Source of the DNA: Symbiodinium natans
Lineage: Eukaryota; Sar; Dinophyceae; Suessiales; Symbiodiniaceae
Direction of reading: 5' to 3'
Length of the DNA stretch: 62,000 bases
Assembly (NCBI GenBank): GCA_905221605.1
Contig: CAJNDS010001879.1
Location: 304,291-366,290, forward strand
Every line of letters begins with the position of its first letter. Position 1 is the first letter of the stretch. Positions 45,580 through 58,200 of this stretch are shown piece by piece. A program made the translations under genes and the position numbers. The notes below the pieces were generated by a model. The model was not told the DNA's origin, ran no database searches, and was given only the letters and a program-made list of their open reading frames with translations.

Positions 45580-48500
45580 TTGGGACGCCCTCCCTGGCTG
45601 CGGGCGCTTGGGTTTCAGGAGTTCTTCGGATGTTTTTCTCCAGATGGCACTCCTCAGCACTTTAGGTTTAACAGTATGTTTCAGTGGGGGGAGCGCGCCA
45701 TCGTATGCACGCTTGCAACATGCCGAAGAACTGTGCAGTTTCTCCAAGTATTCAAGGCTCTCATTCAGTGGAAAAATCGCCAAAGCCACTCCCCCATCAT
45801 TCCCCACAAGAAGTCTCCTTGGCTTCCACCAGCAGGGGTGGACGCCGCAGCAATGACCGAAAAGCCTCGTCGCGCGCACAGCGCCCCTGCAAGCTCCAAA
45901 CAAAAATAGCTCACAGTGTTGCCACCCCGCTGAGCCGAGCTGGGCAGTAGTGATGGTTGGATTCTTGAGGAAATGGTAGTGTCATAGAAGGCTCAGCGTA
46001 TTTGACATACAGTTTGCTGGCAGTGCGATATGGAAGGGCACATCTTCATACTGCCTCATCTTGTTTGCCCGTCGCATGATCTTGGCTGCATTGCTCAACA
46101 AAGAAACGCATAAAGAACTGAGGGGGAATCTTGAAGCCCAGCAGCCCAGCTTACAGGGCTAGCAACGTGGCAGCCGAGCGGCGTAGAACTCTGCCGAAGT
46201 CCTTGGACGACAACTCAGACAGCTCATGGCCATGCTGGCACTCAAGCCATTCGAGCAACTCGCAGCAGCCAAAACTTGGAGGCTCCCCTGCAATCATGAG
46301 CTAAACGCAGCTAAACGCCCTTTGCATCCGGGCTGTTAACACCACTGACAGGCCAGTCCCTACAGTAATAGAATCAGCCTCTTTGAAGGGAGCCCCCCCA
46401 AGAAGGGTTCCTTTCTTGAACCCGCGCTATGCAACTGCCTGCCAAAAACGGTATTCTCGGAAACCCCCCAAATCAGCCCTGGCACATCCCCGCCACCACT
46501 AGGTCAAGGTCTCCATGCGACTGCCCACAAAGGCGGGCGATGCCTGATCAGAAGCTGTTTCTAGCCCCCTTTAGTTGAATCGGAGGCTGTGCAAGCTCAT
46601 GTCTCTGGCAGAGCCTTACGAGGCTTCTGGGACTTGATGTTTTATGTTTAGGGCTCCGGACTCGTATTTCTCGATTATATACATCAAAACAAACAAGGTG
46701 ACCAAGCCAGGATGCGCTGACAGTGAGCCCTGGCCTTGGCTGCATCTGGAGATGCAGAGGAAACAACTCGCAGCACGACGGACCCACATGCCAGGAATTC
46801 ATGCTAGGCCGGTGGCCTCTAAATTCACGTCCAGGCTGGCCAGGACTTTATCTCGTAGCCATCCGCCTGTGACCCACACCTCTCAGCACCACCAATGAAA
46901 GTCCAGTTGGGGGGGGTCTGTGGGGTCAGATGTCAATCAAGGAGGCCTGGGCCATGCTCCGCAGTAGCCTCAGCATTCCCTCCTCCTTGGGGCTCAGCAG
47001 CTGCCGAGGCAGCAGCGCCATAGCTCCCTCTTCCAGGCTCGCACAACAATCTGAGTCAGTGCAGGATCACCCGGGACCATGACCCTGTACTTGGTTTACT
47101 AGGAGGGTTTCGTGTTGAGAAGCTGGCGCTCAGATCTGCACCTGCGCACACAACGTCGCAGTATAGCCAGCCCACAGCTACAAACCATACAAACCGAGCG
47201 GTAGCCACACACAGGAGCTTCCGAAACCCAGAGCAGACCTTGAAGATTTAATCATGCTGACACTTGTCTAGTGCGAGCGCGAACATGAACTATACTCGCC
47301 TGCTGCACCTGGCATTCCCGAAGCCAACCCTGGATGAACATGAGCTGGAGCTAAATCAGATTCTTGGGCCAAGTGCACAACCGCCAGCCTTTCATTCAAT
47401 GCCCGGTTCGCTTGCTTCAGCTGATGACATATGCATATGCGTGTGAGAATGAAGTCAGTTGAGATAGGGCCTGCGTTCAGAAATCACACTTCAACAATGG
47501 CTCCAACGTGCCGCAACCACCTCCTCAAACCATGAGACCCTTAGCCGCCTTAGCCGCCTCAGCCTGGTCGACAGAAGCCGAAATGGCTCTGTGTCTCATG
47601 CCAAGGCTGTCCTGATTCGTCCTCGTCTGGCTCTTCCAGCACCCTTTCCAGTGGCTCCTGTCAGACCACATTGAAAGAGCCACCAGAAAGTCAATTGGCT
47701 GAACTGCCTCAACTTCGCACATCTTAAGGGCTTTGGGGGTGACATCTTCTGACTGATGGCAGCTGACATGCAAGCACGCCGTTGACGAACCGAAAGCTGG
47801 AGGCAGTCGTCGTCTCACAGGCCCAGCACACAGCCGGGATTCCGATGCATCTAATTCCATCTAAGGAATCAGAATCATCTTCTTAAGACCTGCTGCACCA
47901 AAACCTCATCCATATCTCCCGCGCCACTGCCCGAAGCAAATGACTTGATGTCGGGTGCAAACATGCTGTACCATTATTCCATACTATATGCTGGTACTCT
48001 ACGCTGTCAGACTAGCTATAACATTTATGTCCTCGGACCGCCATTTGCCGTCTTGTTTCTGAAGAAGTAAGATGTCTTGGAACCGGTGTCTCAATGCATA
48101 CCTGCGCACTACCGTCTTCGTTTGTGTTCTAGAAGGAAGTCAGGCGTAACTTTATCAAACAGTCTGAGAGTACAAAATCTGCTTATGGCCAATCAGAAGC
48201 GTATAGGGCACAGTATGCTACATAGTTGTTTAACTCAAAAGGCGCTTGGCAATATTCGGGCTGCGGAAGCCAGGCATAGATCGTCTCTTCGGGCGCTAAG
48301 ATGCCAAAAGTGAGCATCAAGTGGCGCTGGAAAGTGCCACAGTGTGGCAGATGACTTCAGCCGGACTAGGGAAAGCACCTGTACAAGTGAGAGAGTCCCG
48401 GCCCACGGGACCTCATCACGGCAAATGCGTGCTCCCTGAACACCAGGTGTTTCAGGGCTCAACTGGATTTGTGTAGGCTCCCTCTGCAATCTCCTTGCCA

Positions 48501-51500
48501 ATGCAAACTGCCTGAGCTGCACGAAAATAAAAAAGAGCAAACACAAGCTAAGCCCCAAACCGAAGCCCTTTTTTGGCGGATTCTTTAGCCTGTAGATCTA
48601 GACAACCCAAGGTTCTAGTACCAGGTCTAATCGAAGGACATACTTTCCGCACACAATGCAGGCAGCTCATGATACCGAGGTGCCGCGGTCCAGAATGTTG
48701 TGGGGTCCACGAACTCATGACACTTGAAATCCTTCACCTGCAAGACATAAGCAAGCCGAGCATTTACTAAGACACTGAATTCACCAGGACAAACTCCGCA
48801 TTTGGGGGTTTGAGGATGTAAACAGTGATGCCGCATGTGTTTTGTAACATGGGATGTATCGAGGCTGGACATCGGGTCTCAGTGGCTGACCCCAGGCCTC
48901 ACACTCAATACACCCCATTTCTCAACTCGCCTACGAATTCGACCCTTCTAACCCACCACAGCACAAAGCACCCCAACACCGCACGAAAGTAAATCCGAAG
49001 CACTGCCCTTCCCCCAGACCTCACACTCAATACAACGCTTTCACCTCAGAACTCAACCCGCCTACGAATCCAAACCTGCAAAACACAAAACACCCCCAAC
49101 AATCTATACAATAATCATGACCACCACGAAACATAGCAACTCACCACAAGCAAAACCCATATCCAAAACACAATCACAACGCACAAAGCACCTAACAATC
49201 GTTAACCTTATCCAAAAAAAACCAACTGGGGTATGACACCCTTCTCGAAAACCACCCAAAGACTAAAACCCTGTCCTTTGCATACCATGACATAGAATAC
49301 AAATTGTTACGAAGAAGAAGTGCTATTGTATGGTAGTTTCTTCTTGTTGTTGTTCTCTTCACATAATGTCTATTGTCCTCACATCTAAAAGCTCAACAAC
49401 TTGATTGTGGTTGCTTTGTTTCGGGGTTGCGTTATGGAGTATTGCTTGGATTGTTGGGGGTGTTTTGTCTGGAAGGGTTGAAGTCGTAGCCGGGTTGAGA
49501 AATGGGCAATTAGGGTATTGAGTGTGAGGTCCGGGGTCAGCCTCTGCTTGCTCTAAATAAGCCCCATGAATCATGAGACTCAGACCTTACCCTCGCCCGA
49601 CGAGTCACACACCAAATGCCACCCTCGTTGTCCATCCGAAGCTGGATGACATATGGGGCACGGCTCCATGCCGAAGACCTGCACGCAGAATGGGCAAGGC
49701 AAAAACATGTCCAGGCGAAATGCAATCTTACAAGGGCATCTCTCTCTCATGGGGTTGCGTATCAGAAGCAGTGACACAAACATCTGCTGGTGCGCTGAAA
49801 GGTAAACATCAGGCAAGGGGCAGATGCGTGTCTAAACGCACAAAAAGACCCCAGGGCAAACTCCTGTCGATCTGTAGGCCACCCTTGAGCAAGCCTGGAA
49901 TGGGAGGTCTTGAATACTTGCGTGAAGTCGCCATCTTTGCCAATCTGAGATGTCAAGCGACAACATCAGTGAATAACACAGAGGTAACTGCAGCTTCACA
50001 TCCATGTTGCATTTAGTGCGTCCCTGGCGTGCCCCCAGTCCCGTGTGCTAGCATTCGAGTTTTCCAAGGGAAACAGGAGATGCTAGGAAGTGGGCTCCTC
50101 GGCTCCGCCAGGATACACCACCACACCACCAGCTAAGGACCCTCTTAAACAACCTCTTTATGCTTGTACACGCGCAGACCAGGCCAACTCCAACCGGGAA
50201 AGGAACGGATTTGGGGCCCGTAGGAACGATCCCAGAAGGGGAGGAGAGGAGGGAGGAGCGTGAATGCCAAATTCACGCAAGCCGATCATGGACCTGCCAG
50301 AGGATCAGAGGTGCATTTGGGCTGGCTAATGGATAGGACACACGTCGGAAGTTCAGGGCTTGAGACCCCCAAGAAAGAACGCAAAAACGCGCTGTAGTCA
50401 GACATGGCCTGGATGGAGGGTTCAGGGTGGCAGCAATCCGCCTTTTTTGGCGTCCGGGCTCTGCAGATCAATCGGAAGCGGGAGCCAGGAGACTGGCTAG
50501 AGGTCAGAACCACTTTCCCTTCCAACAACCACGAACCACCGAGACAATCGACTTCCTCACAAGGCCTTCTGACGTCCAACTCATTGACCATTTGATTTGC
50601 GTTCGTGTGACGCTGTCGGTCAAAAGGCAGATCGCGACATCTCTTTAGACTTTTGGGTTCCGGAAGGCTGAGTCCTGTAATTACGATGATCGATGTCCAA
50701 TCCGAATTGTTAGTGGCAATGCGGTCAGTGGTTCCCGGTTGCATGGATTCTTTGGAGTACAGGGAGAAAAGTGGGATGACAGGGAAGAGGTGGGTGCGAA
50801 CTTACAGCGACAGGCAGCTTCGAGACCGCTTGCTTGGCCCAGTTTTATGGCCACGCAACTACTGTAACATCTCACAGCCGTCTCGAGGAGCACGCACAAA
50901 GCACGCCTTTATTGTTACTTCGTACCAAGCGAGCTAAGTACTACGAAACAACTTTCCCACTCCAGCCCGAAGCACCATCCCGCCGATGTTGATCCGAGCC
51001 TCAGTCTTTACCCCTGTTCCGTATATCTGACAAAGATGGCCTACGAACACATGACAGGCGTGCTTGTTACTTCGTGGGAGCTGTGAGCACTCGAGGAGCT
51101 GGGGCGCACAGAAGCTACAGCCTTCACGATGCCACTCATCTAAAGATGCATGATCAACTCCAGTCTCCATGCGGCAGCAACTGACCTGAAACGTCCGAGA
51201 CCCAAAAGATCCTGCCAAGCAGCGTGTGCTTGCTCACAAGTGGTTGGCCGGCGGAACTTCCCGTGGGTGATGGCCTTATGGTGCGTTTAGCAGTCCTATG
51301 GAACAACGTGGAACAACTACCAAAACTTGGAAAACTATGTTCCCCATGTCTAGCAGCCATTATTTGATGACGTTTGAGGGATCGATGGCATCAATGTTTG
51401 GGCCCCTCTGAGCTTACATGCACTCTGTCACTGAGCTGGGGCAGGGACGTATTTCACCCGGGAGGCGATGTCTGCAAGTGGCGTCGACGAAGCATCGAGA

Positions 51501-52192
51501 CACGGAATAGACAGCATCACGTAGTTGCTGGTACAGGCCACCTTGAAAAGGAATTCGAGGATGAGAAGCAGCATAGACTTGCACATACGGAGTTTCCGAC
51601 ATTTGCGAATGCGGGCAGCCAAAAACGATTAAGCTCTCAGAAAAGGTAAAGCGTGCACAAGCCAGCAGGAAGCCTTCGGCCGAGTGCAACATCAGTCCAA
51701 GGAACGGGTCGCCCTCATACTCAGTTGTACCGCATGAACTCCAGCATGGATATGTCTAAATGTCAGCCAGGACACAGCGCCTTCGGCATCTCCCATCCTG
51801 GCACTGAGGCATACTTCACGCAGGACTACTCAAGAAGTTACAAGCGAGTATAGATATGCTCGTATTGTATTTGAGTTCGTAAAGTACAACACGGACATGG
51901 GCCGACCCCAACATAGGCTGTTTTAGCGCAGGCTCCCGCAACCCTCCCACGTTGCTGCCCGAAAACTGTATAACTTGCTGTTGTAGGCACACCACCTCAC
52001 GCGTCACCTCCTACTCCTCCTCCTCCTCCTTTTCATTATCGTCATCATGGCTATCATCATTGTCGTCGTCGGTGTCATCGTCGTAATCGTGATCATGATT
52101 GATGGTGATATATGGTAGTGGTGGTGGCGGTGATGGGATGGTGCTGATGCTGATGATGATGCTGATGATGATGATGATGATGATGATGATGG

Positions 52193-52237
<45 letters not shown>

Positions 52238-55200
52238 GTTGGATGCATCGTTCTCTTTGTTGCTTTCTTTCTTTCTTCCTTCTTTCATGGGGTCTAAGGG
52301 GCGGTGCCCCCCGCGCAGTTTGCGCACCCACACTTTGTGTGGAGACCGGTATCTCTCTGCAGGGCAGAACTCCCTGCCAGACTGACCCCCTGCTGCTCGC
52401 AAACTTGTTGCAAACCTCACACTCAGCTTGGGTTCAGCTGTGGCTGTCACTGCCTATGCATCCCACCCCCAGCACCCTTGCCTGATCGCCAACGAACTCT
52501 AAATTTAAACCCATTCTCTCTCTGTCTGTCTCTCGGGCTCCCGTCCGCTCTCTCATCCTAGACTCCAGCACAGCCCTTGATGCAGCCTGCCGTTGTGGAC
52601 CACCATAATACGGAGCAACTTGTCGGGCAGCATCCTTCAGAAAAATTCAGGAACATCGTCACTGATCTCTACCGGCTGGCAAATGCTGGCAACCTACAGC
52701 CTGTAGTTTATACCCTGGCGTCCCCCTGCCGCAACACTCCTGATCAGCTGCTCACAACCCAAACGGCTCAACACCTTCCCGCTCCCACGGCCCCCACCGA
52801 AACATAGCGGCGACTATGCAGGAGAGCCAGGCAATCTCCTGGAAGCGCAGCTCGGGGGGCCAGAGTTCAAGTGGGAACTTCAGCTGGCTGCGACGCTTCA
52901 AAACTGAGTCGCTGCGTGCAGGTCTTCGTTGTTGGGCATGGCTGCTGCCAGACAAAGCCCTCGTGCTGTAACAGATCTGTCCTCGCTGCATGCCATTCGT
53001 TGCCCAGCCATCCTCACGGAGCAGGATGCATAAGATGCAGGCAGGCATCAGTCGGATGCCAAAACTGTGCAAAGGTTCCCCACACGGTGTGTTCGCCAAC
53101 TGGGCTCATTCGTTGGGGATATCAAAGACTGCTGATGCTTCACAGAGTTCCAAAGGCCTTGGCGAAGCACACTGTGGCTGGGCTTCGTAGCGTTTGCGCT
53201 GTGTGGGGCTTGGCGCTTTGTCGGTCTCGCAAGCTCCTGGAAGGGTCCCGCCGTCCCTCTCACGAAGAGCAGAACCGCATCCTTTTGTCGATCCCTCTTG
53301 GACACTTGTATCCTAGTCCCGGATCTCGTGATCAGGCTTTTTGGGCGCGGTTCGGGGTCGACGCCGGCCAAGTGTTACTTTTGTTCAGCCACTTTTCGGA
53401 AGGCTTCTGGGTGTCAGAAGCCCCAGAGTTAGGGATCCAATCGGGTCGGGCTGGACAAGGCTCAGGAGCCGGGGCCGGAGTGTCCTGGAGCTGACGAGGA
53501 GCATGCGGTTAAGGAATCTGCACATGCCAGCATGCTCTGTTTAGGTGTTTAAGGACTATCCGACTATCCTATTGTGTTCAGGTCGCAACCCCAGATTTCA
53601 AACCAAAGGTCCGGAGCGTCTCGCAAACGCCGGGGGTGAATTGCACTCCAACCTGCGCAGGCTGCAGGCTTCGCGGTCAACTTCGCATCGCTTCGTACCA
53701 GACACTCGAACACCGATCACGAAAATGTTGAAGATCTTCTCACACAGTCCCTGACTTGTCACTGGGCACAGGGAGTCGGTAAAGATATCTCAGAGGCGGA
53801 CGCTGTGCCCCCACTTGTGGTAGTATGTGTCGTTGACAATGTCGAAGAGGTACCTCAACGACTGCGCTGAAGAAGAACCAACAGCATGTACGAAGGACTC
53901 CGGTCACACGCAGGCACGTCTAGGATGCTTCGTTGCCTTGCTTGGCACAGCCTGGAGATTCTCTCAAGGCGCATGTCAACAGCACCCTCCTGTCCGGCAG
54001 CACCACTCCTCATGAGTCCAGTTGGGAAGTTGACAAGCCATGCAGATTTCAAGATTGGTTTTGTAGAGCTTCAGATGGAGGACTGGAGAAGATATGCGCT
54101 TAATTTGGCATTCAAGTGAGGGTTCGCGGTTCTGAACTCCCTGCTTGCAAGGAATCCAAAGAGGGTCGGAGCCCGATATGTTGCCCTCAGCACAACATCG
54201 CAACCCCACTCGCACCCATCTAAACATACTATGACGCGCTGAACCCCTGGCTCCAAACAGTCAAGGTACAGATAGCGCCGCAGCCGTTGCTGCTGAACCT
54301 CCAAGATTGGGTGCTCAAAGCCTGGCAAATACTTGTGCGCTATAGCTACAAGTATCAATGCAACATATCGCCGGGATTTCAGCTGATGGCATGGATGCTT
54401 TAGATGAGGATTTGTCGACTCAATGTGCAAGCCATTCACGTCGATGTGTGGCACAAGGACGAACTACCTGCTGGAGAGCTGCTTCTTGCAAGCACCCACA
54501 CATGATAATCAGTGACCGATGCCTCCAAACCAGCTGTATGATGAGCGGAAACCCGAAGAAGGCCCACACCATGTAAACACTTGCGCACCGTAAACAAGTA
54601 AAGCACAGACAATTGCGACTCTATTCAATCGAGAGCACAATCGACCTCGTCGGTTTGGTGTCCATCTTCTGGCCATTCGATCGAAACGAACTGAGCCTCT
54701 GGCAAGATGGTGTGTCGCCGCGCGCCAGGGCTTGGTATGTGTCCTCCAAAGCATGCACGAAGGCAGCGATCGCCCCACCATCTGCGTACCTGCCAAAACT
54801 AAGCGTCCCAGACGAAGTCTTCACAAAGAGACACGTGCAGTGACGATTGAGTCATGATGAGTGCTGAAGTACAAACACTGCAAACCTATCACATGTGAAG
54901 CTGAACAAGGTCAGGTTGCTTGTGCGTGATGCTGCAGTACAGGTACGGCACCACCCGCTCATCAGTCTCCAACTTGATAAGGCACCTCCACTGGACAGCC
55001 GGCTCGAGAATTGAATGGCACCACTTGTCACGCAGGCCGCGCACCCACAAAATTAACACACACGCGCGTGCGCGCACACGGACGCACGTATGGACGGACG
55101 GACGGACACGCGCAAGAGAGTGCAGATCCTGTTGTACAAGTTGGGGTTGCCGTTTGGGCGACTTGCTGGGAGGAACGCTTCGCTTGGAGCGTCTTGCCCG

Positions 55201-58200
55201 TTTGGGGGAGCGGCGCTATGCAGCTTTTGTCGAGAATCCGCTACAGTCGCTACATACCAGAGCCTCGGATCCAAAAAGAATTATTCAAGTCAGCTTCATT
55301 CGTGAACCCCTCCTAATTCTCCTAACATCTCGTGCCGCTGCTCCCCAGGTTTTTCTTGGGGTATCTTGGGGTGTCTCTGCGCCTATGACTACGAAGCGCT
55401 TCAATCTCAATCTTTGAGGCATGTCTGTCAACACAACACAGTAGCCACGTGCTGTAGACCCGGCGCATGTTGAGAGCCGATGTGGCATTCCACCACTCCC
55501 AGCCAGAGTCGTTCATCACGCCTAGGCAGGCAACCCTTTTCTGTTCCTAGAGAAGTCTCGACAGGAGGACGCTGTATTCCATCAGCCTAGACGCATTGCA
55601 CCCTCAACCCTCAACCCTAAAGGATGGAAAATTCTACGACGCAAGCCATCCTCAGCCTCCTTCACTTCACAAGGCTTAGTGAGACAGACAGAGAGAGAGA
55701 GAGAGACAGAGAGAGACAGAGAGAGACAGAGAGAGACAGAGAGAGACAGAGAGAGACAGACAGAGAGAAAGAGAAGTAAAGGAGAGAGAAACAGAGAAAG
55801 AGAGGAAGCAACGCTCCCCAATGCTGCTGCGACATAGCGGGATGTTTCGGTTCTTCTTGCAGGTCCGACAATCCCCACACACACACACCCACGTGCACAC
55901 ACAAACACGCGCAAACGCACACGCACACGCCCACGCACATACATATATACATATATACAGACATACATGCATGCATGCATGCATGCATACATACAGATAC
56001 ACATAGGGAAGTGACCGGCATTCTCCTTGAAACGTGAAGAATGTATAGATTGGCCGTTTACAGAGAAGACACAATCTGCTTCGGATTCTTGTCTTTCCTG
56101 AATGGTCGAACTTTAACTTGTAAGGGGTCCTCGCATTGCTACATTGCCTGCAGATCCCAATGTTGTCAAGAGATGCAGGCAGAAGCTATTGTCAGCTTTT
56201 CAACAACTGCTGAAACACAAAACGCCTGAACAACCGAAACGAAAGGACAACGATAGAGAACGAAGAACCGCCAAACGGTTCATCAGAAATAACACTTATC
56301 CTAAACATGCTCGTTGACGAACTTAGCAGACTACTTGGAAGTCCGTGATAAGACATGTCATTCATCATAGCTGCTTCTTCAGCCAGTATGGAATAACGCC
56401 AAACCACATGTTGAAGCAACAACATGACTCTTGGAACCTGCAAAATGGTCTGGGGGAAGGAAGACACCAACTATGATACTGCAATACAACTTCGAAAGAT
56501 TCTAACTACTCGCGGCATCCTGGACTATAGCAGAGCCGTATGTAGGGCAGTGAGAGATATAATCGGCACAACGCCCGACATCACATATTCATTTGCTTGA
56601 TGGGTGTGAAGAGTTGGGTACTTCGGGAGCATAGAGATAGGTTGTCGACATTTCAGCAAGAGTATCGTCTTGACTGTCCGTCTTGGACGTGCTGATAAAA
56701 CCTAAGGTACCCAACCGAAGACTGAAGACTCATGTTTCTCAATCTTCACTCTTCGGGTGCCCATCATCCTGAAGCTCAAGATGCTCAAGACGGCAGATGA
56801 AATAGAAACAGCCAGAAAACGGACCTTCGAGCCATACATATTCGCACATCTATATAGATAGACAGACGTATATGTCTCTCTCTAAATCAGTATGAAAAAA
56901 TGTATTATATATATATATTATATAGATAATATGGGTCCGAAGCTGGGATGGATTCTCCCTTTGTGGGCTTCGCCCGACCCTCGCTCATGAGGGGCAACTT
57001 CTGAAATTGCGATGACCATGGACGCTGTCTCATGAGCTTCGCGATGATTCGGGTTTCGGGTTTAGGGTTAGGGTTGTTGTGGGAATCTTGGGCGGCCCTC
57101 CGCAATCCACACAAACGGTACCCACCGTTGGACCCACGCCCTTCAACACGACCTGCAGCGAGGCGCGGTACACCTCATCGACTTCGCACTGGCCAGCGCC
57201 ACCCTTGTAGATCCTGGGCGCCCCCGATAAATCCCAGGCGGAAATCAACGCTTGGAGGGCACTGCAGGGCGGCAATGTAAACTGCGATGCTTTCGGATGC
57301 TTCCAGGGTCATCCAGCCAGAAACCTACATCTCAAGGCACAGAATTTCAAGCTGTATAACTTTATAACGCAACACATTTCTGGATAACCAGGTTAGAAGT
57401 CCCACCGGCCCATGTGTGTGAGCTTGTCCTGGAGGCCCTTTGCTTCAGACTCACTTGCCAAACCTAGCCCAAGCTGCTGGGACAATACCGGGATGTCAAA
57501 AGGGGCAGCCTCCTCACAGGGTTGGCTCTGAAGTATTTCTCTGCCAAGCTCGCACGGCAAACAAGTCGCCTAAGCAAAGCACGGGAAAGCCCAAGAATGA
57601 CAGAAGAAGGACCTCCCTGAAGCGTTTGTTTGCCAAAGATCCCGCACAACAACCCCTCCTGGTCATGCTCGACCTTTATCGGCCATGAGAGGAGTGCTAG
57701 CCAGAAGTGTTGAGCCCACGACCTCAAGTTTGCCCTAACTAGGCCCTAACATGGCTTAACGGATCAGAATCCCACCTTACATGGTCAAACGGTATCAAAC
57801 GGTCAAAGCTAGAGCTTCACGACCTGCAGCTGCACTCCTCCAAGATGGCAGTACGAGGCCAACAGAGAAAGAGAGCCTTTGCGACCTTTGCAAGACAAAC
57901 GCTGGCCAAGCAGGACATGCAAGATGCGTGGCAGTGCTCAGAAAACCGTCTGCTTGCAGATTTCCGGGAGTCTCTTGGAGCATCACGGCAAACATGAAAA
58001 ACTTGTTTTCTTAAACAAGGAAGTGTTGAAAAGCTCCCATGCTAAGCCCCCCCCCCCCCCGGAATCCACATGCCAAGTGCATGGACAGAGCAGATAAGCC
58101 GCCCACTGTAAAGCGCACGGAGGCAACCCCTAGTGTAACCCCAAACCCCCTGAAGCCATTCTGGCACGAGCCACAGGCTTCCGCAGACTGCGTGGAACCG

